A stretch of 39,939 bases of DNA from DATJBC01 sp035515515 (GCA_035515515.1 DATJBC010000203.1:1-39939), one strand, 5' to 3'. Counted from the first letter of the stretch, positions 1 to 9,009 are shown. Program-made: numbers and translations. The notes: a model not told the origin generated them from the letters alone.

Positions 1-624
1 ACCAAGGGCGACCTGCAGAACCTGCTCGCCATCGCGGCCAAGCAGCGCCAGGAGGCCGAGGAGCGAGAAGAGCGGGAGCTCGCCGCCGCGCAGGCCGCCG
101 CGCAGCACCCCGTCAACGTGTCGTTCAACCCGACGCCGGGCACCTACTCCAATCCCCTGCGGGCCATCAAAGGCCTCACCCCCGAGCGCGTCGACCAGGG
201 GGTCGACTACAGCGGCTTCGGCCTCATCTACGCCATCGGCGACGGCGTCATCCTGAGCACCGTCAACTCGGGGTGGCCCGGGGGCACCTTCATCAGCTAC
301 CGCCTCACCGACGGGCCCGCCGCCGGCCTGGTGGTCTACGCGGCGGAGGACATCGACCCCATGGTCGGCGTGGGGCAGTCCGTGACGCCCGGCACGGCCC
401 TGGGCGCTATGTACGAGGGGCCCGACGGCATCGAGACGGGCTGGGCCGACCCCTCGGGCGACGGGGTGTCGATGGCCAACGACGCCGGGCAGTTCTCGGG
501 GGCCAACTCGACCGCCTTCGGGGCCAACTTCTCCCAGCTGCTCGCCTCGGTGGGGGCGCCGCCCGGCGTCATGCAGAACAACCCGGCCACCGGCGTGCTC
601 CCCGCCAACTGGCCGTCCTGGTAG
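1..624 (+). CDS. Degenerate M23-like (LytM-fold) protein, C-terminal part, 5' truncated by window edge
   Basis: The reading frame is open from base 1, so the gene starts upstream of the window; the GTG at 118 is internal. The first ~35 visible residues are a charged, Ala/Glu/Gln-rich helix typical of a coiled coil. A beta-rich domain follows, with spacing like LytM/M23 peptidases ('ERVDQGVDYSG', then 'YAIGDGVIL', 'VGVGQSVTPGTALG'). The zinc ligands of active M23 enzymes are missing: the first His position reads Asp-Gln before GVDY, and no HxH motif follows. Inference: a non-catalytic cell-wall or carbohydrate-binding relative, perhaps of secreted or phage-derived origin. It converges on the binding-protein gene at 646. 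The fold assignment is tentative. Confidence 0.6.
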   Translation, partial: TKGDLQNLLAIAAKQRQEAEEREERELAAAQAAAQHPVNVSFNPTPGTYSNPLRAIKGLTPERVDQGVDYSGFGLIYAIGDGVILSTVNSGWPGGTFISYRLTDGPAAGLVVYAAEDIDPMVGVGQSVTPGTALGAMYEGPDGIETGWADPSGDGVSMANDAGQFSGANSTAFGANFSQLLASVGAPPGVMQNNPATGVLPANWPSW

Positions 625-629
625 CCGCC

Positions 630-643
630 GGGCCCCGGGGCCC
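630..643. terminator. Short GC palindrome between convergent genes
   Basis: GGGCCCCGGGGCCC is a perfect palindrome in the 21-bp gap between two convergent stop codons. It could act as a weak bidirectional terminator. There is no T-tract, and such palindromes arise easily in DNA this GC-rich. Confidence 0.25.
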
Positions 644-645
644 GC

Positions 646-1563
646 TCAGATCAGGTGGTTGTCCTTCAGCCAGGTCCGGGCCACGGCCGCGGGCTGCTCC
701 TTGTTCACGGTGACGTCGATGTTGAGCTTGGAGATGGCCTCGGTGGTGAGCGCGTTGTCGAGCGTGGCCAATGCGCTTCGCAGCGCGGCCGAGTTCACCG
801 ACTTGCGCACGACGGGGACGATGTAGTCGGCCCCCTCGAGGTGCTTGTCGTCGGTGAGGGCCACGAAGTTGTTGCTCACCACGTTGCCGTCGCTGGAGAA
901 CAGCTCGACCACCTGCACCTGGTCGCTCTTGAGGGCCGCCACGCTCAGGGGGCCGGCCTCGTCGAGGGACTTGAAGCTGGCGAAGGTGAGCCCGTACACG
1001 CTCTTCAGCCCCGGCTCGCAGCCGGCGAACGTGGGGCACTCGGGGGGGCCGCCCAGGATGAGGTGCGACGCGTAGGGCGCCAGGCTGGAGATCGTGGTCA
1101 GGTGGTCCTTCTGCGCGGTCGCCTTCGTCACCGCGAACACGTTGGTGTCGAGCGCCTTCGACGCGGGCAGGACGGTCACGCCGTAGCGCGACAGCGCCTG
1201 GTTGTCCGCGGCCACAGCGGTGGCGATCTGGTCGCCGGCCGGCTGGGGGTTGCCGCCGTGGAGGAAGCCCAGCAGCGAGGCGGCGTAATCGGGCTCGAGG
1301 TCGATCTGCCCGTGCTCGATGGCGGGGACGACCACGGCGCGCGTGCCCAGGGCGGGCTCCACCTTGACCGGGAAGCCTGCGTGCGACAGCACGTCCCCGT
1401 AGAGGTTCGCCACGATCTCCTGTTCCTCGAAGTTCGTGGCCCCGATGGTGATGGTGGGCTTGGAGCCGCCGCCCGCCGACGGGGTCGAAGAGCTGCTACA
1501 AGCAGCCAGTGCGGCCGCGACGGCGACGATCGCGAGAGGGACGAGCGTGCGGCGGAGCGCCAT
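646..1563 (-). CDS. Glycine betaine/choline-type ABC transporter substrate-binding lipoprotein (OpuAC family)
   Basis: This 305-residue lipoprotein would capture a quaternary amine or related osmolyte outside the membrane for the two permeases encoded next to it. The start is the ATG at 1563 because AGGAGG lies just upstream; a longer in-frame start at 1683 has no such site. Residues 1-22 form a lipoprotein signal with lipobox LAAC (Cys22), followed by a Ser-rich linker. The mature part begins 'ITIGATNFEEQEIVANLYGDVL', characteristic of OpuAC/OpuCC proteins, and runs at family length. It is the third gene of the leftward set permease-permease-binding protein. The exact ligand cannot be read from the sequence. 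Confidence 0.88.
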   Translation of the reverse strand: MALRRTLVPLAIVAVAAALAACSSSSTPSAGGGSKPTITIGATNFEEQEIVANLYGDVLSHAGFPVKVEPALGTRAVVVPAIEHGQIDLEPDYAASLLGFLHGGNPQPAGDQIATAVAADNQALSRYGVTVLPASKALDTNVFAVTKATAQKDHLTTISSLAPYASHLILGGPPECPTFAGCEPGLKSVYGLTFASFKSLDEAGPLSVAALKSDQVQVVELFSSDGNVVSNNFVALTDDKHLEGADYIVPVVRKSVNSAALRSALATLDNALTTEAISKLNIDVTVNKEQPAAVARTWLKDNHLI

Positions 1564-1666
1564 GGTGGTTCCTCCTGGGTCCATCGGCGCCGCCCCGGGC
1601 GCAGGCACGCGGGCGGTGATGGATGGGGGACGGGTGTCGGCAACGTAGTCACATCCCCTGCACCGG

Positions 1667-2416
1667 TCAACCGTCGGCGCCACCCGCGAGCCCGACGATC
1701 CCCGACGCCGGGCGCCTTCCCACGCGCAGTGGCTCGGGGGTCACGAGACGCTGGACGACGCCCAGGCCCAGCGCCACCACGGCGGCCAGAAGGGCCACGA
1801 GGAGCGCTCCGGCGAACGCCTCCACGGTGTCGTTGGTGTTGAGCCCGGAGATCACCGGCGTCCCCAGATCGGCGTAGCTGACGTAGGCCGCCAGCGTGGA
1901 GGTGGCCACCACCTCGATCGCCGCGGTGCGGATCCCGGCCATCACGAAGGGGGCGGCGAGCGGGAGCTCGACGCTGCGCAGGACCTCACCGCCCGTGAGC
2001 CCCATGGCCCGGGCGGCGTCGCGCACATCGGCGTCGACCTCGCGCACGCCCACGTAGGTGTTGGTGAGGATGGGCGGCACGGCCAGCACCCACAGGGCGA
2101 GGAAGGCGGCGTAGAACCCTCCCCCGCGCAGCGAGATCCACGGCACGATGGCGAAGAGGGTCAGGAGGGCAAGGCTCGGCACCGCCCGCGCCGCGTTGGC
2201 GGCGTTGACGGCCACCAGCCCGCCCCGGCCGCGGTGGCCCAGTGCCAGCCCGACCGCGCCGCCCACGAGCACGGCGCCCGCCACGACGGCGACCGACAGC
2301 TCGGCCTGGCGCCAGAACAGCTCGGGGATGCCCGACGCGCCGCTCCAGTGCGCAGAGGTCGTGAGCCAGGCGGCGACGCTCGCCACGAAGTGCCGGAAGT
2401 GGTCCCAGACGGCCAT
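1667..2416 (-). CDS. ABC transporter permease, glycine betaine/OpuC type (second permease)
   Basis: A 249-residue integral membrane protein with about five to six hydrophobic segments and the MetI-like EAA loop ('REVDADVRDAARAMGLTGGEVLRSVELPLA') that contacts the ATPase. The start ATG at 2416 overlaps the stop of the upstream permease (ATGA), which implies translational coupling and equal production of the two permeases. It is the OpuCD/OpuBD-like partner of the 2416-3093 protein. The gene is followed after about 100 bp by the binding-protein gene on the same strand. Confidence 0.88.
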   Translation of the reverse strand: MAVWDHFRHFVASVAAWLTTSAHWSGASGIPELFWRQAELSVAVVAGAVLVGGAVGLALGHRGRGGLVAVNAANAARAVPSLALLTLFAIVPWISLRGGGFYAAFLALWVLAVPPILTNTYVGVREVDADVRDAARAMGLTGGEVLRSVELPLAAPFVMAGIRTAAIEVVATSTLAAYVSYADLGTPVISGLNTNDTVEAFAGALLVALLAAVVALGLGVVQRLVTPEPLRVGRRPASGIVGLAGGADG

Positions 2417-3093
2417 CAGCCCGGGCCGCCCCGGCGCGGGGCCCGGGTCCAGGGCACGACGACGCGCTGGACGCCCACGAGCAGGAGGTCGCACAGCGCG
2501 GCGAGGGCGACCGACAGCACCAGGCCCACGATGATCGGCGTGTAGTAGCCGATGTTGAAGCCGTAGGTGATCTGGCGACCCAGCCCGCCCAGGCCGATGA
2601 GGGCGGTCACGGTGACGAGCCCGATGACCGTGGCCGCCGCCACCCGGAGCCCGGCGAACACGTAGGGGAGGGCCAGCGGCAGGTCCACGCGGACCAGCCG
2701 GCGCGCCGTGGCGTACCCCATGGCGGTGGCGGCTTCGCGGGCGTCGGGGGGCACGGCGTCCAGGCCGGCCATGGTGTTCCAGATCAGGATGAGCAGCGTG
2801 TAGCCGACGAGGGCGATCTCGGCGGTGGGGTACGAGGCCACGTACCCGGTGAGCGGCCCGAGGATGGCGAAGAGCGCCAGGGACGGGATGATGTAGAGCG
2901 CGCTGGCCACGCCGACCACGGGCGTCCGCAGCACCCGGAAGCGCCATGCGGCCACGCCCAGGGGCACGGCGATCACCAGTCCGATGGCCAGGGCGATGAG
3001 GCTGAGGGCGATGTGCTGCAGGAGGTCGGAGCTGATCTCGCCCCACTGGCCCGACACGTAGCTCCACTGGAACAGCGGCTGGGCCGCGATCAC
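2416..3093 (-). CDS. ABC transporter permease, glycine betaine/OpuC type (first permease)
   Basis: A 225-residue inner-membrane permease with a GTG start. It has the EAA coupling loop around 'PPDAREAATAMGYATARRLVRVDLPLALPYVFAG' and about five membrane spans. The motif 'GLGGLGRQITYGFN' near residue 165 is typical of OpuBB/OpuCB permeases. It overlaps the next permease by ATGA and faces the ATPase gene across a 72-bp divergent gap, so the importer is probably driven from that gap in both directions. Confidence 0.87.
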   Translation of the reverse strand: MIAAQPLFQWSYVSGQWGEISSDLLQHIALSLIALAIGLVIAVPLGVAAWRFRVLRTPVVGVASALYIIPSLALFAILGPLTGYVASYPTAEIALVGYTLLILIWNTMAGLDAVPPDAREAATAMGYATARRLVRVDLPLALPYVFAGLRVAAATVIGLVTVTALIGLGGLGRQITYGFNIGYYTPIIVGLVLSVALAALCDLLLVGVQRVVVPWTRAPRRGGPG

Positions 3094-3165
3094 GACCGCA
3101 CCCTACCCCGCGCCGCATCGCCGCCCGGGCCGGCGCGCGACGTCGCTCGCTAACGTGGGCGTCCG

Positions 3166-4281
3166 ATGATCACGCTGGAGCGGGTCTCGAAGGTCTACGG
3201 CCGCGGCGGCCCGGCGGTGTCGGAGCTGAGCCTCGAGATCGGCGCCGGCGAGCTCGCCGTGCTGGTGGGCCCGTCCGGGTGCGGCAAGACCACGACCCTG
3301 CGCATGATCAACCGGCTCATCGAGCCCACCTCGGGCCGCATCCTCATCCACGGGGAGAACGTCCTCGACCAGGACCCCGTGGCCATGCGCCGGGGCATCG
3401 GCTACGTCATCCAGCACGGGGGGCTGTTCCCCCACCGGCGGGTGTTCGACAACGTGGCCACCGTCCCCCGCCTCCTCTCCTGGGACCGGGCCCGCGTCGA
3501 GCGGCGCGTGCACGAGTTGTTGGAGCTGGTGGGCCTCGACCCCGCGCAGTACGCCCGGCGCTACCCCCACGAGCTGTCGGGGGGCGAGCGCCAGCGGGTG
3601 GGCGTCGCCCGGGCCCTCGGTGCGGATCCCCCCGTGTTGCTCATGGACGAGCCGTTCGGCGCCGTGGACCCGGTGACGCGCCAGCGCCTGCAGAACCTCT
3701 TCCTCGACCTCCAGAGGCAGCTCAAGAAGTCGATCGTGTTCGTCACCCACGACATCGAGGAGGCCGCCAAGCTCGGCGACCGCATCGCCGTGCTGTCGCG
3801 CGGCGGGGTGCTCGAGCAGTACGACACGCCGGCCGAGGTGCTGGGGCGGCCGGCGACGCCCTTCGTCGCCGACTTCGTGGGCGCCGACCGCGGCGTGCGG
3901 CGCCTGGCGGTGGTGACGGTCGAGCAGGACGACCTGGCCGCCCCGCCGGTGGTGCTCCCCTCGGCCCCGCTGGCCGAGGCACGCGCCCGCGCCGAGGGGC
4001 CGGCCGGCACCGCCGTGGTGGTCGACGAGGGCGGGCACCTGCTGGGCTGGGTGTCGCTGGAGCCGGGTCCCGAAGGCAGCGTGGAGGAGCACACCGAGGC
4101 CTTCGCCACCACCGGTCGGCTCGGCATGACGCTGCGCGACGCCCTGGGCGAGATGCTCCAGCACGACGTGCGCTGGGTGCCGATCGTCGACGCCGACAAC
4201 CGCTATCTCGGCGTGCTCACCCCCAACCGGCTGCACGCCGCGATGCGCCGCTCGGTGGGCTCCACGGCGCTCGAGCCCTGA
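3166..4281 (+). CDS. Glycine betaine/L-proline-type ABC transporter ATPase with C-terminal CBS domains
   Basis: A 371-residue ATPase powering the importer encoded divergently. Visible motifs: Walker A GPSGCGKT (35-42), Q-loop Gln83, signature LSGGE (137-141), Walker B VLLMDE (157-162) and H-loop His195. After the ATPase core (to about 240), residues 250-365 resemble paired CBS modules ('VPIVDADNRYLGVLTPNRL'). In OpuA/OpuC systems these sense ionic strength or cyclic-di-AMP, so osmotic gating is likely by family analogy. Splitting the ATPase from its permeases by divergence is less common than the usual single operon. The Shine-Dalgarno is weak. Confidence 0.9.
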   Translation: MITLERVSKVYGRGGPAVSELSLEIGAGELAVLVGPSGCGKTTTLRMINRLIEPTSGRILIHGENVLDQDPVAMRRGIGYVIQHGGLFPHRRVFDNVATVPRLLSWDRARVERRVHELLELVGLDPAQYARRYPHELSGGERQRVGVARALGADPPVLLMDEPFGAVDPVTRQRLQNLFLDLQRQLKKSIVFVTHDIEEAAKLGDRIAVLSRGGVLEQYDTPAEVLGRPATPFVADFVGADRGVRRLAVVTVEQDDLAAPPVVLPSAPLAEARARAEGPAGTAVVVDEGGHLLGWVSLEPGPEGSVEEHTEAFATTGRLGMTLRDALGEMLQHDVRWVPIVDADNRYLGVLTPNRLHAAMRRSVGSTALEP

Positions 4282-4291
4282 GGCGGCCCCC

Positions 4292-4624
4292 TCAGGGCAT
4301 GTCGACGCAGACCACCCCGTCGGCATCGAGGACGCGCGCCCGAAGGATCTCGTAGCTCCGGCGCGACGGGATGGTGCCGGTCAGCTGGCTCACGCCGGTG
4401 CGCAGCACCTCCGACGCCTCCTCCGACGGGTCGAGGTCACCGGACCACAGCGAGATGCCCACCACCTCGGCCCGCGCGCCCCGCTGCGACGTCAGGCACA
4501 CGAGCCCGACGAAGTTCGGCAGGGCCGAAAAGCGCGCCAGCACCTGGTCCTCGATGGCCTGCGCCACGACGGGAAGGGACTCTGGCTCCACGAAGAAGCT
4601 CACCACCCGGCTCTGCCCACTCAT
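4292..4624 (-). CDS. Small hypothetical protein, ferredoxin-like (ABM-type) fold suspected
   Basis: A 110-residue protein. The start at 4624 is chosen because AGGAGG sits 7 bases upstream; an upstream in-frame start at 4744 would add a low-complexity tail and run into the next gene's start region. The alternation 'RVVSFFVEPESLPVVAQAIEDQVLARFSALPNFVGLVCL' suggests a beta-alpha-beta half of a dimeric alpha-beta barrel, as in antibiotic-biosynthesis-monooxygenase-like proteins. No catalytic residues can be assigned. It is convergent with the ATPase gene and divergent from the decarboxylase-like gene. Confidence 0.65.
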   Translation of the reverse strand: MSGQSRVVSFFVEPESLPVVAQAIEDQVLARFSALPNFVGLVCLTSQRGARAEVVGISLWSGDLDPSEEASEVLRTGVSQLTGTIPSRRSYEILRARVLDADGVVCVDMP

Positions 4625-4742
4625 CGGACGCCTCCTGGTCTCGCAGCGGATGCGCGCCCACGACGTAAGTGTGCCCCAGGCGTGCGCCGGGGGCCTGTGC
4701 CAGACTGGCCACGGCGCTCGTTCGACCATCGGGGGATGCGAC

Positions 4743-5519
4743 ATGCCGATCAGGTACGCAGGCCGTCAGCCCGAGCAGGTGCGCAACCGGGAGGCCGAAG
4801 CGGGGGCCGTGCCCATCTGGTCCAGCGCCCTCACCACGGTGTTCGAGACCGACCCGGAGCTCATCGCCTCGGTCCTGCCCCGGCCCCTCGAGCCGTCCTC
4901 CCCCACGGCCCGCCTGCGCATCGCCGTGGTCGACATGGGCACGGGCCTGCCCGCCTTCGGAGCGGGGTGGTTCGGGGTGCGGGCGCGCCACGGCGCCGTG
5001 GAGGGCGAGTACGCGCTGTTCATGCCGATGACGACGGAGCAGGCCACCGTGGGCGGCCGGGAGACCTACGGGGAGCCCAAGAAGATCGGCCAGGTGACCC
5101 TGGAGAGAGACGGCGACCGGGTGGTGGGCCGCATCGCCCGCATGGGGGCGACGGTGGCCGAGGTCACCGGCACCCTGGGCCCGGAGCGGCCCGGCTACGA
5201 GCTCGACAAGGTCGACTTCTACTTCAAGGCCTTCCCCGACCCGGGCGGGGGCGGGCTGGAGGGCGACCCCGCCCTGGTGCACTGCCGCCGCCACGAGGTG
5301 GCGCGGGTGGTGCGTCCCCTCGACGGCGAGTGCAAGCTGCTCGAGGCCCCCCTCGACCCGGTGGCCGACTTCCCCGTGCTGCGCACGCTCTCCCTCGAGT
5401 ACGCCGAGGTCGCCTCCAGCCAGCGGGGCGAGGTGGTGACACGGGTGCCCGCCGCCTGGGTGCTGCCCTTCCTGCACCAGCGCTACGACGACCTTTCGGT
5501 GCTCGGGGCCAGGCCGTGA
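4743..5519 (+). CDS. Acetoacetate decarboxylase family protein
   Basis: A 258-residue protein of about the usual ADC length. The motif 'TYGEPKKIG' places Lys113-Lys114 where classical acetoacetate decarboxylase has its Schiff-base Lys115 and neighbouring Lys116, so imine chemistry is plausible. Family members act on beta-keto acids or on other carbonyl substrates (aldolase/dehydratase types), so the substrate is unknown. The ATG at 4743 is preceded by GGGGGA. The stop overlaps the GTG of the next amidohydrolase (GTGA), so the two are probably co-translated. The pairing suggests consecutive steps in degradation of a ring-opened or acyl compound (inference). Confidence 0.82.
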   Translation: MPIRYAGRQPEQVRNREAEAGAVPIWSSALTTVFETDPELIASVLPRPLEPSSPTARLRIAVVDMGTGLPAFGAGWFGVRARHGAVEGEYALFMPMTTEQATVGGRETYGEPKKIGQVTLERDGDRVVGRIARMGATVAEVTGTLGPERPGYELDKVDFYFKAFPDPGGGGLEGDPALVHCRRHEVARVVRPLDGECKLLEAPLDPVADFPVLRTLSLEYAEVASSQRGEVVTRVPAAWVLPFLHQRYDDLSVLGARP

Positions 5520-6793
5520 CCCCGGTCCCCCGGAGCGGCACCGACCGCTACGTCGTGATCTCGGCCGACGGCCACGCCGGGCTCCCCTGCGAGCAGTACC
5601 GGCAGTACCTCGACGCCCGGTTCCACCCCGCCTTCGACGACTTCCTGGCCGAGCGCACCGCCCGGCGCGAGGAGTCGCTCAAGTTCAACTACGAGTACAT
5701 CATGGGCTGGGAGAAGGACAACGAGGAGGGGTTGAAGGGTGCCTTCGACCCCTCGGTGCGCGACAAGGAGCTCGACACCGACGGGGTCGCCGCCGACCTG
5801 TTGTTCGCCGACGCCGACGCCATCACCGGCATGGCCTCACCACCGTTCGGTGCCGGCCTCCTGGCGGGGGCCATCGAGGACCCCGAGCTCGCCTTCGCCG
5901 GGGCCCGCGCCCACAACCGCTTCCTGGCCGACATGTGCGCGCACTCGCCGCACCGGCGGGGCGGCATCGCGCTCGTGCCCATCACCCACGACGTGGCGCG
6001 GGCCGTGGCCGAGATCGAGTGGGTGGCGGCCCAGCCCGGCGTGCGGGGGATCATGGTCCCCACCTTGTGGCGGAGCCGGCCGCCCTACAACGACGCCGTC
6101 TACGACCCGGTGTGGGCGGCGTGCGCCCAGGCCGGGCTGCCGGTGCACACCCACTCCGGCGACGCCCCCATGGAGGAGTTCGGTGAGCACACCGGCGTGT
6201 ACCTCGCCGAGGTCGTGTGGTGGGCGGTGCGCCCCGCCTGGCACCTGCTCTTCAGCGGGGCCTTCGAGCGCCACCCCGGCCTCAAGTTCGTCGTCACCGA
6301 GGCGGCCGCCTACTGGGCGCCCGACATGATGTGGAAGTGGGACCAGTACATGGGGGGCGGCCACACCACCAAGAAGATGGCCGCCCTGCTCAAGGGGAAG
6401 ATCTCCAAGCTCCCGTCCGAGTACTTCGGCACCAACATCTTCATCGGGGCATCGACCATGTCCAGAGAGGAGATCCGCCGTCGCTACGTCATCGGCACCG
6501 ACGTCGTGATGTGGGGGACCGACTACCCCCACCCCGAGGGGACCTGGCCGCACACCCTCGAGAAGCTCCAAGCCGACTTCGCGGACGTGCCCGTGGACGA
6601 CACCGCGGACCTGCTGGGGCTCACGGCGGCCGCGGTATACGGGTTCGACCTCGAGGCGCTCGCCCCGGTGGCCCGGCGTGTCGGGCCCACGCCCGAGCTC
6701 CTCGGCCAGGACCCGGCCCACACGAGCGACCCCGCGGCGCGCGCCGGGGCCCGGTGGTGGAAGGCGGAGTACGGCCTGGGTCCCGGGGGCTGA
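5516..6793 (+). CDS. Amidohydrolase-2 family metal-dependent hydrolase/decarboxylase
   Basis: A 425-residue TIM-barrel enzyme of the ACMSD/amidohydrolase-2 type. The N-terminal 'ISADGHAG' carries the usual HxH metal site in the DxH form, 'VHTHSGD' supplies the mid-barrel His, 'FVVTEAAAYW' the Glu strand, and 'MWGTDYPHPEG' the late Asp-His pair. Relatives hydrolyse or decarboxylate cyclic and aromatic intermediates. It begins with a GTG overlapping the stop of the ADC-like gene. It is related to, but clearly different from, the amidohydrolases at 6799-8061 and 21942-23075. The substrate is not predictable. Confidence 0.85.
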   Translation: MTPVPRSGTDRYVVISADGHAGLPCEQYRQYLDARFHPAFDDFLAERTARREESLKFNYEYIMGWEKDNEEGLKGAFDPSVRDKELDTDGVAADLLFADADAITGMASPPFGAGLLAGAIEDPELAFAGARAHNRFLADMCAHSPHRRGGIALVPITHDVARAVAEIEWVAAQPGVRGIMVPTLWRSRPPYNDAVYDPVWAACAQAGLPVHTHSGDAPMEEFGEHTGVYLAEVVWWAVRPAWHLLFSGAFERHPGLKFVVTEAAAYWAPDMMWKWDQYMGGGHTTKKMAALLKGKISKLPSEYFGTNIFIGASTMSREEIRRRYVIGTDVVMWGTDYPHPEGTWPHTLEKLQADFADVPVDDTADLLGLTAAAVYGFDLEALAPVARRVGPTPELLGQDPAHTSDPAARAGARWWKAEYGLGPGG

Positions 6794-6798
6794 GCCCC

Positions 6799-8061
6799 TC
6801 ACCAGGCCCGCAGGACCTGGTGGCGGTCGAAGGCGTTGCAGGTCGAGTCGGGGTAGTCCTCCACCGCCAGCGGGGTGGCCACCTCGGCGACGGTGGGGCC
6901 GATGACGTCGCCCACCGCCCGCAGGGCCTCGAGGTCGAACCCGTAGAGCTCCGCCGCGTTGGACTCCACCATGCGGGCCGTCTCGGCGGGGTCGCAGGTG
7001 CCGAAGGCGGCGCGCAGCGCCTCCCGGCTGTAGGGGTAGCTGCCCTCGGAGTGCGGGTAGTCCGCCCCCCACATGATGCGCTGCACCCCGACCTCGTGGC
7101 GCAGCGCCGACTCGCTGGCACGCAGGAAGCTGGCCGCCACCACGAAGTTGCGCTCGAAGTACTCCTGGGGCGTGAGCGACATCCCCTTGGCGGCCGCGCC
7201 GAAGAAGTTGGCCTCGGCGGCGTTGCCCAGTGTCATGCGCCGGTAGAACCAGTCGAGGGTCTCGAGCCCCCGGGGGATCCACGCCAGCCCCTGCTCGGTG
7301 AGCACGACCCTGAGGCCGGGGTGGCGCTCCAGCACGCCCCCGAAGATGAGGTGCCACATGGGCCGGTGCGAGAACCAGGGCAGCTCGACCAGCATGATGG
7401 CGCGGGCGAACTCGTGCTCCCCGTAGTCGGGTATCCCCCCGCCGCCGTGGATGTTCACGACCACGCCGAGCTCCTCGCACAGCTCCCACAGGGGCTCGTA
7501 CACGGGCTCCCACAACGGCGCCAGGCCGCACCCGGGCGGGATCGACGGCAGCAGGATGCCGGCGAAGGGGGCGAAGGCGGTGGTGGCCCACCGGATCTCG
7601 GCCAGGGCGTCGTCGATCCTGTTCACGAAGATCTGGGCCACCCCCGCCCGGCGGCCCGGGACCCGGGCGCAGAAGTCGGCCAGCCAGCGGTTGTGGGCCT
7701 GGATGCCCGCCCAGCGCCGGTCGTAGTCGGCCTCGGTGGGGGGCAGCGCCACCAGGCTCCCCTCCTCGAAGAAGGGCGGGACGCTGTTGGGGAACAGCAC
7801 CTCGGCGGTGATGCCGTCCGCCTCGTTCTCGGCCAGACGGCGCTCGGAGTCCCAGCTGCGGTAGGCGGTGGGCGCCACCAGGTCGGCGAAGGGGTTCACG
7901 TAGGTGCTCGCCCAGGCGTCGAACTCGCCGTGCCACGCCGACGCCAGGTAGGGCCGGTAGTCGGCGAGATCGGCCCCGGCGTGGGCGTCGGCGGAGATGA
8001 CGGTGTAGCGGTCGTCCCCCCGGGGTGCCGTGGCCGTGCGCATGGGGCCAGTCTTGCTCAT
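6799..8061 (-). CDS. Amidohydrolase-2 family protein
   Basis: 420 residues, the same superfamily as the gene it converges on 5 bp away. Motifs: 'ISADAHAG' (DxH metal site), 'VNIHGGGG' (mid-barrel His), 'VVLTEQGLAWIP', and 'MWGADYPHSEG' near the C-terminus. The ATG overlaps the stop of the SDR gene (ATGA), so the two are co-translated. Together with the acyl-CoA synthetase upstream this looks like a three-gene leftward catabolic operon. Two facing amidohydrolases suggest old duplication followed by specialisation. Confidence 0.85.
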   Translation of the reverse strand: MSKTGPMRTATAPRGDDRYTVISADAHAGADLADYRPYLASAWHGEFDAWASTYVNPFADLVAPTAYRSWDSERRLAENEADGITAEVLFPNSVPPFFEEGSLVALPPTEADYDRRWAGIQAHNRWLADFCARVPGRRAGVAQIFVNRIDDALAEIRWATTAFAPFAGILLPSIPPGCGLAPLWEPVYEPLWELCEELGVVVNIHGGGGIPDYGEHEFARAIMLVELPWFSHRPMWHLIFGGVLERHPGLRVVLTEQGLAWIPRGLETLDWFYRRMTLGNAAEANFFGAAAKGMSLTPQEYFERNFVVAASFLRASESALRHEVGVQRIMWGADYPHSEGSYPYSREALRAAFGTCDPAETARMVESNAAELYGFDLEALRAVGDVIGPTVAEVATPLAVEDYPDSTCNAFDRHQVLRAW

Positions 8062-8939
8062 CCCCGCCCCTCCATGGCCGGGGTGGGGAGCGCTCCCCGG
8101 GCGATGGCGTCGGCACGGGCGTGCAGCAGGCGCCCCGCGGCGTCGAGGTCGTGGGCGATGACGAAGCGGCCCTCCTTGACGCCGCGCACCGCGAAGCGGC
8201 CCAGCTCGGTGAGGTCCACGGTCTCGGTGGACCGGCCCGCGGCGGCCAGCGCCGCCTTGAACTCGGCGAACGTCGTGCCCGGCGCGGGAGGCCGGGGGCG
8301 GACCCGGGCCAGGTGCGCGGGCCGGTTGCGCTGCGCCTCCCACAGGCCGGTCTCGAGCAGCCCCCCCGAGGGGTAGAAGACGCACGCCCGCACGTTGGTG
8401 CGCTGGGCGACGAGCTGGTGGGCGAGGGCCTCGGTGAAGCAGCTCAGCGCGGCCTTCGACGCGGCGTAGACCGAGGCGTAGGGCACGGGCGCGATGCCGC
8501 CGTCGCCGGACGACGTGGTGACCACCACCCCCTCCTCGCCCGAGGAGATCATGCGGGGGACGAAGGCCAGCACCATGTGGGCGGCGCCGAAGACGTTGAC
8601 GCCGAAGCACCACCGCCAGTCGTTGGGCTCCTGCTCCCACGGGTTGCCGCCGCCCCCCGAGGTGACGCCGGCGTTGCTCCACAGCACGTGGCAGGCCCCG
8701 TAGTCGTCGAAGACGGTGTCGGCCAGCGAGCGCACCGAGGCGTCGTCGGACACGTCGGTGACGATGCCGCGCACCTCCCCCCGTCCCGCCAGCCCGGCCA
8801 CGGTGCGCTCCAGGACCGGCGCCTCGACGTCGGCGATCACCACGCGCGCCCCCTCCTCGAGGAGCGCCTCGACGATGCCCCGCCCGATGCCCGCCGCGCC
8901 CCCGGTGACCACGGCCACCTTGTCGCGCAAGTCCTCCAT
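8058..8939 (-). CDS. Short-chain dehydrogenase/reductase
   Basis: A 293-residue Rossmann oxidoreductase. Cofactor loop TGGAAGIGRG near residues 13-22, an Asp at the end of beta-2 ('VVIADVE') favouring NAD(H), 'WSNAG', a catalytic Ser in 'TTSSGDG' and the YxxxK pair in 'VYAASK'. The start at 8939 gives a normal SDR N-terminus; the longer frame to 9032 encodes an Arg-rich tail without support. It lies 70 bp downstream of the acyl-CoA synthetase and overlaps the amidohydrolase by ATGA. Probably oxidises or reduces an alcohol/ketone intermediate of the same pathway. Confidence 0.88.
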   Translation of the reverse strand: MEDLRDKVAVVTGGAAGIGRGIVEALLEEGARVVIADVEAPVLERTVAGLAGRGEVRGIVTDVSDDASVRSLADTVFDDYGACHVLWSNAGVTSGGGGNPWEQEPNDWRWCFGVNVFGAAHMVLAFVPRMISSGEEGVVVTTSSGDGGIAPVPYASVYAASKAALSCFTEALAHQLVAQRTNVRACVFYPSGGLLETGLWEAQRNRPAHLARVRPRPPAPGTTFAEFKAALAAAGRSTETVDLTELGRFAVRGVKEGRFVIAHDLDAAGRLLHARADAIARGALPTPAMEGRG

Positions 8940-9009
8940 CAGGCTCCTCCCCCACCTCGGCGTCCCCCGGCCGCGCGGGTGCGGACCGGCGACGCATTCT
9001 CGTCCATGC

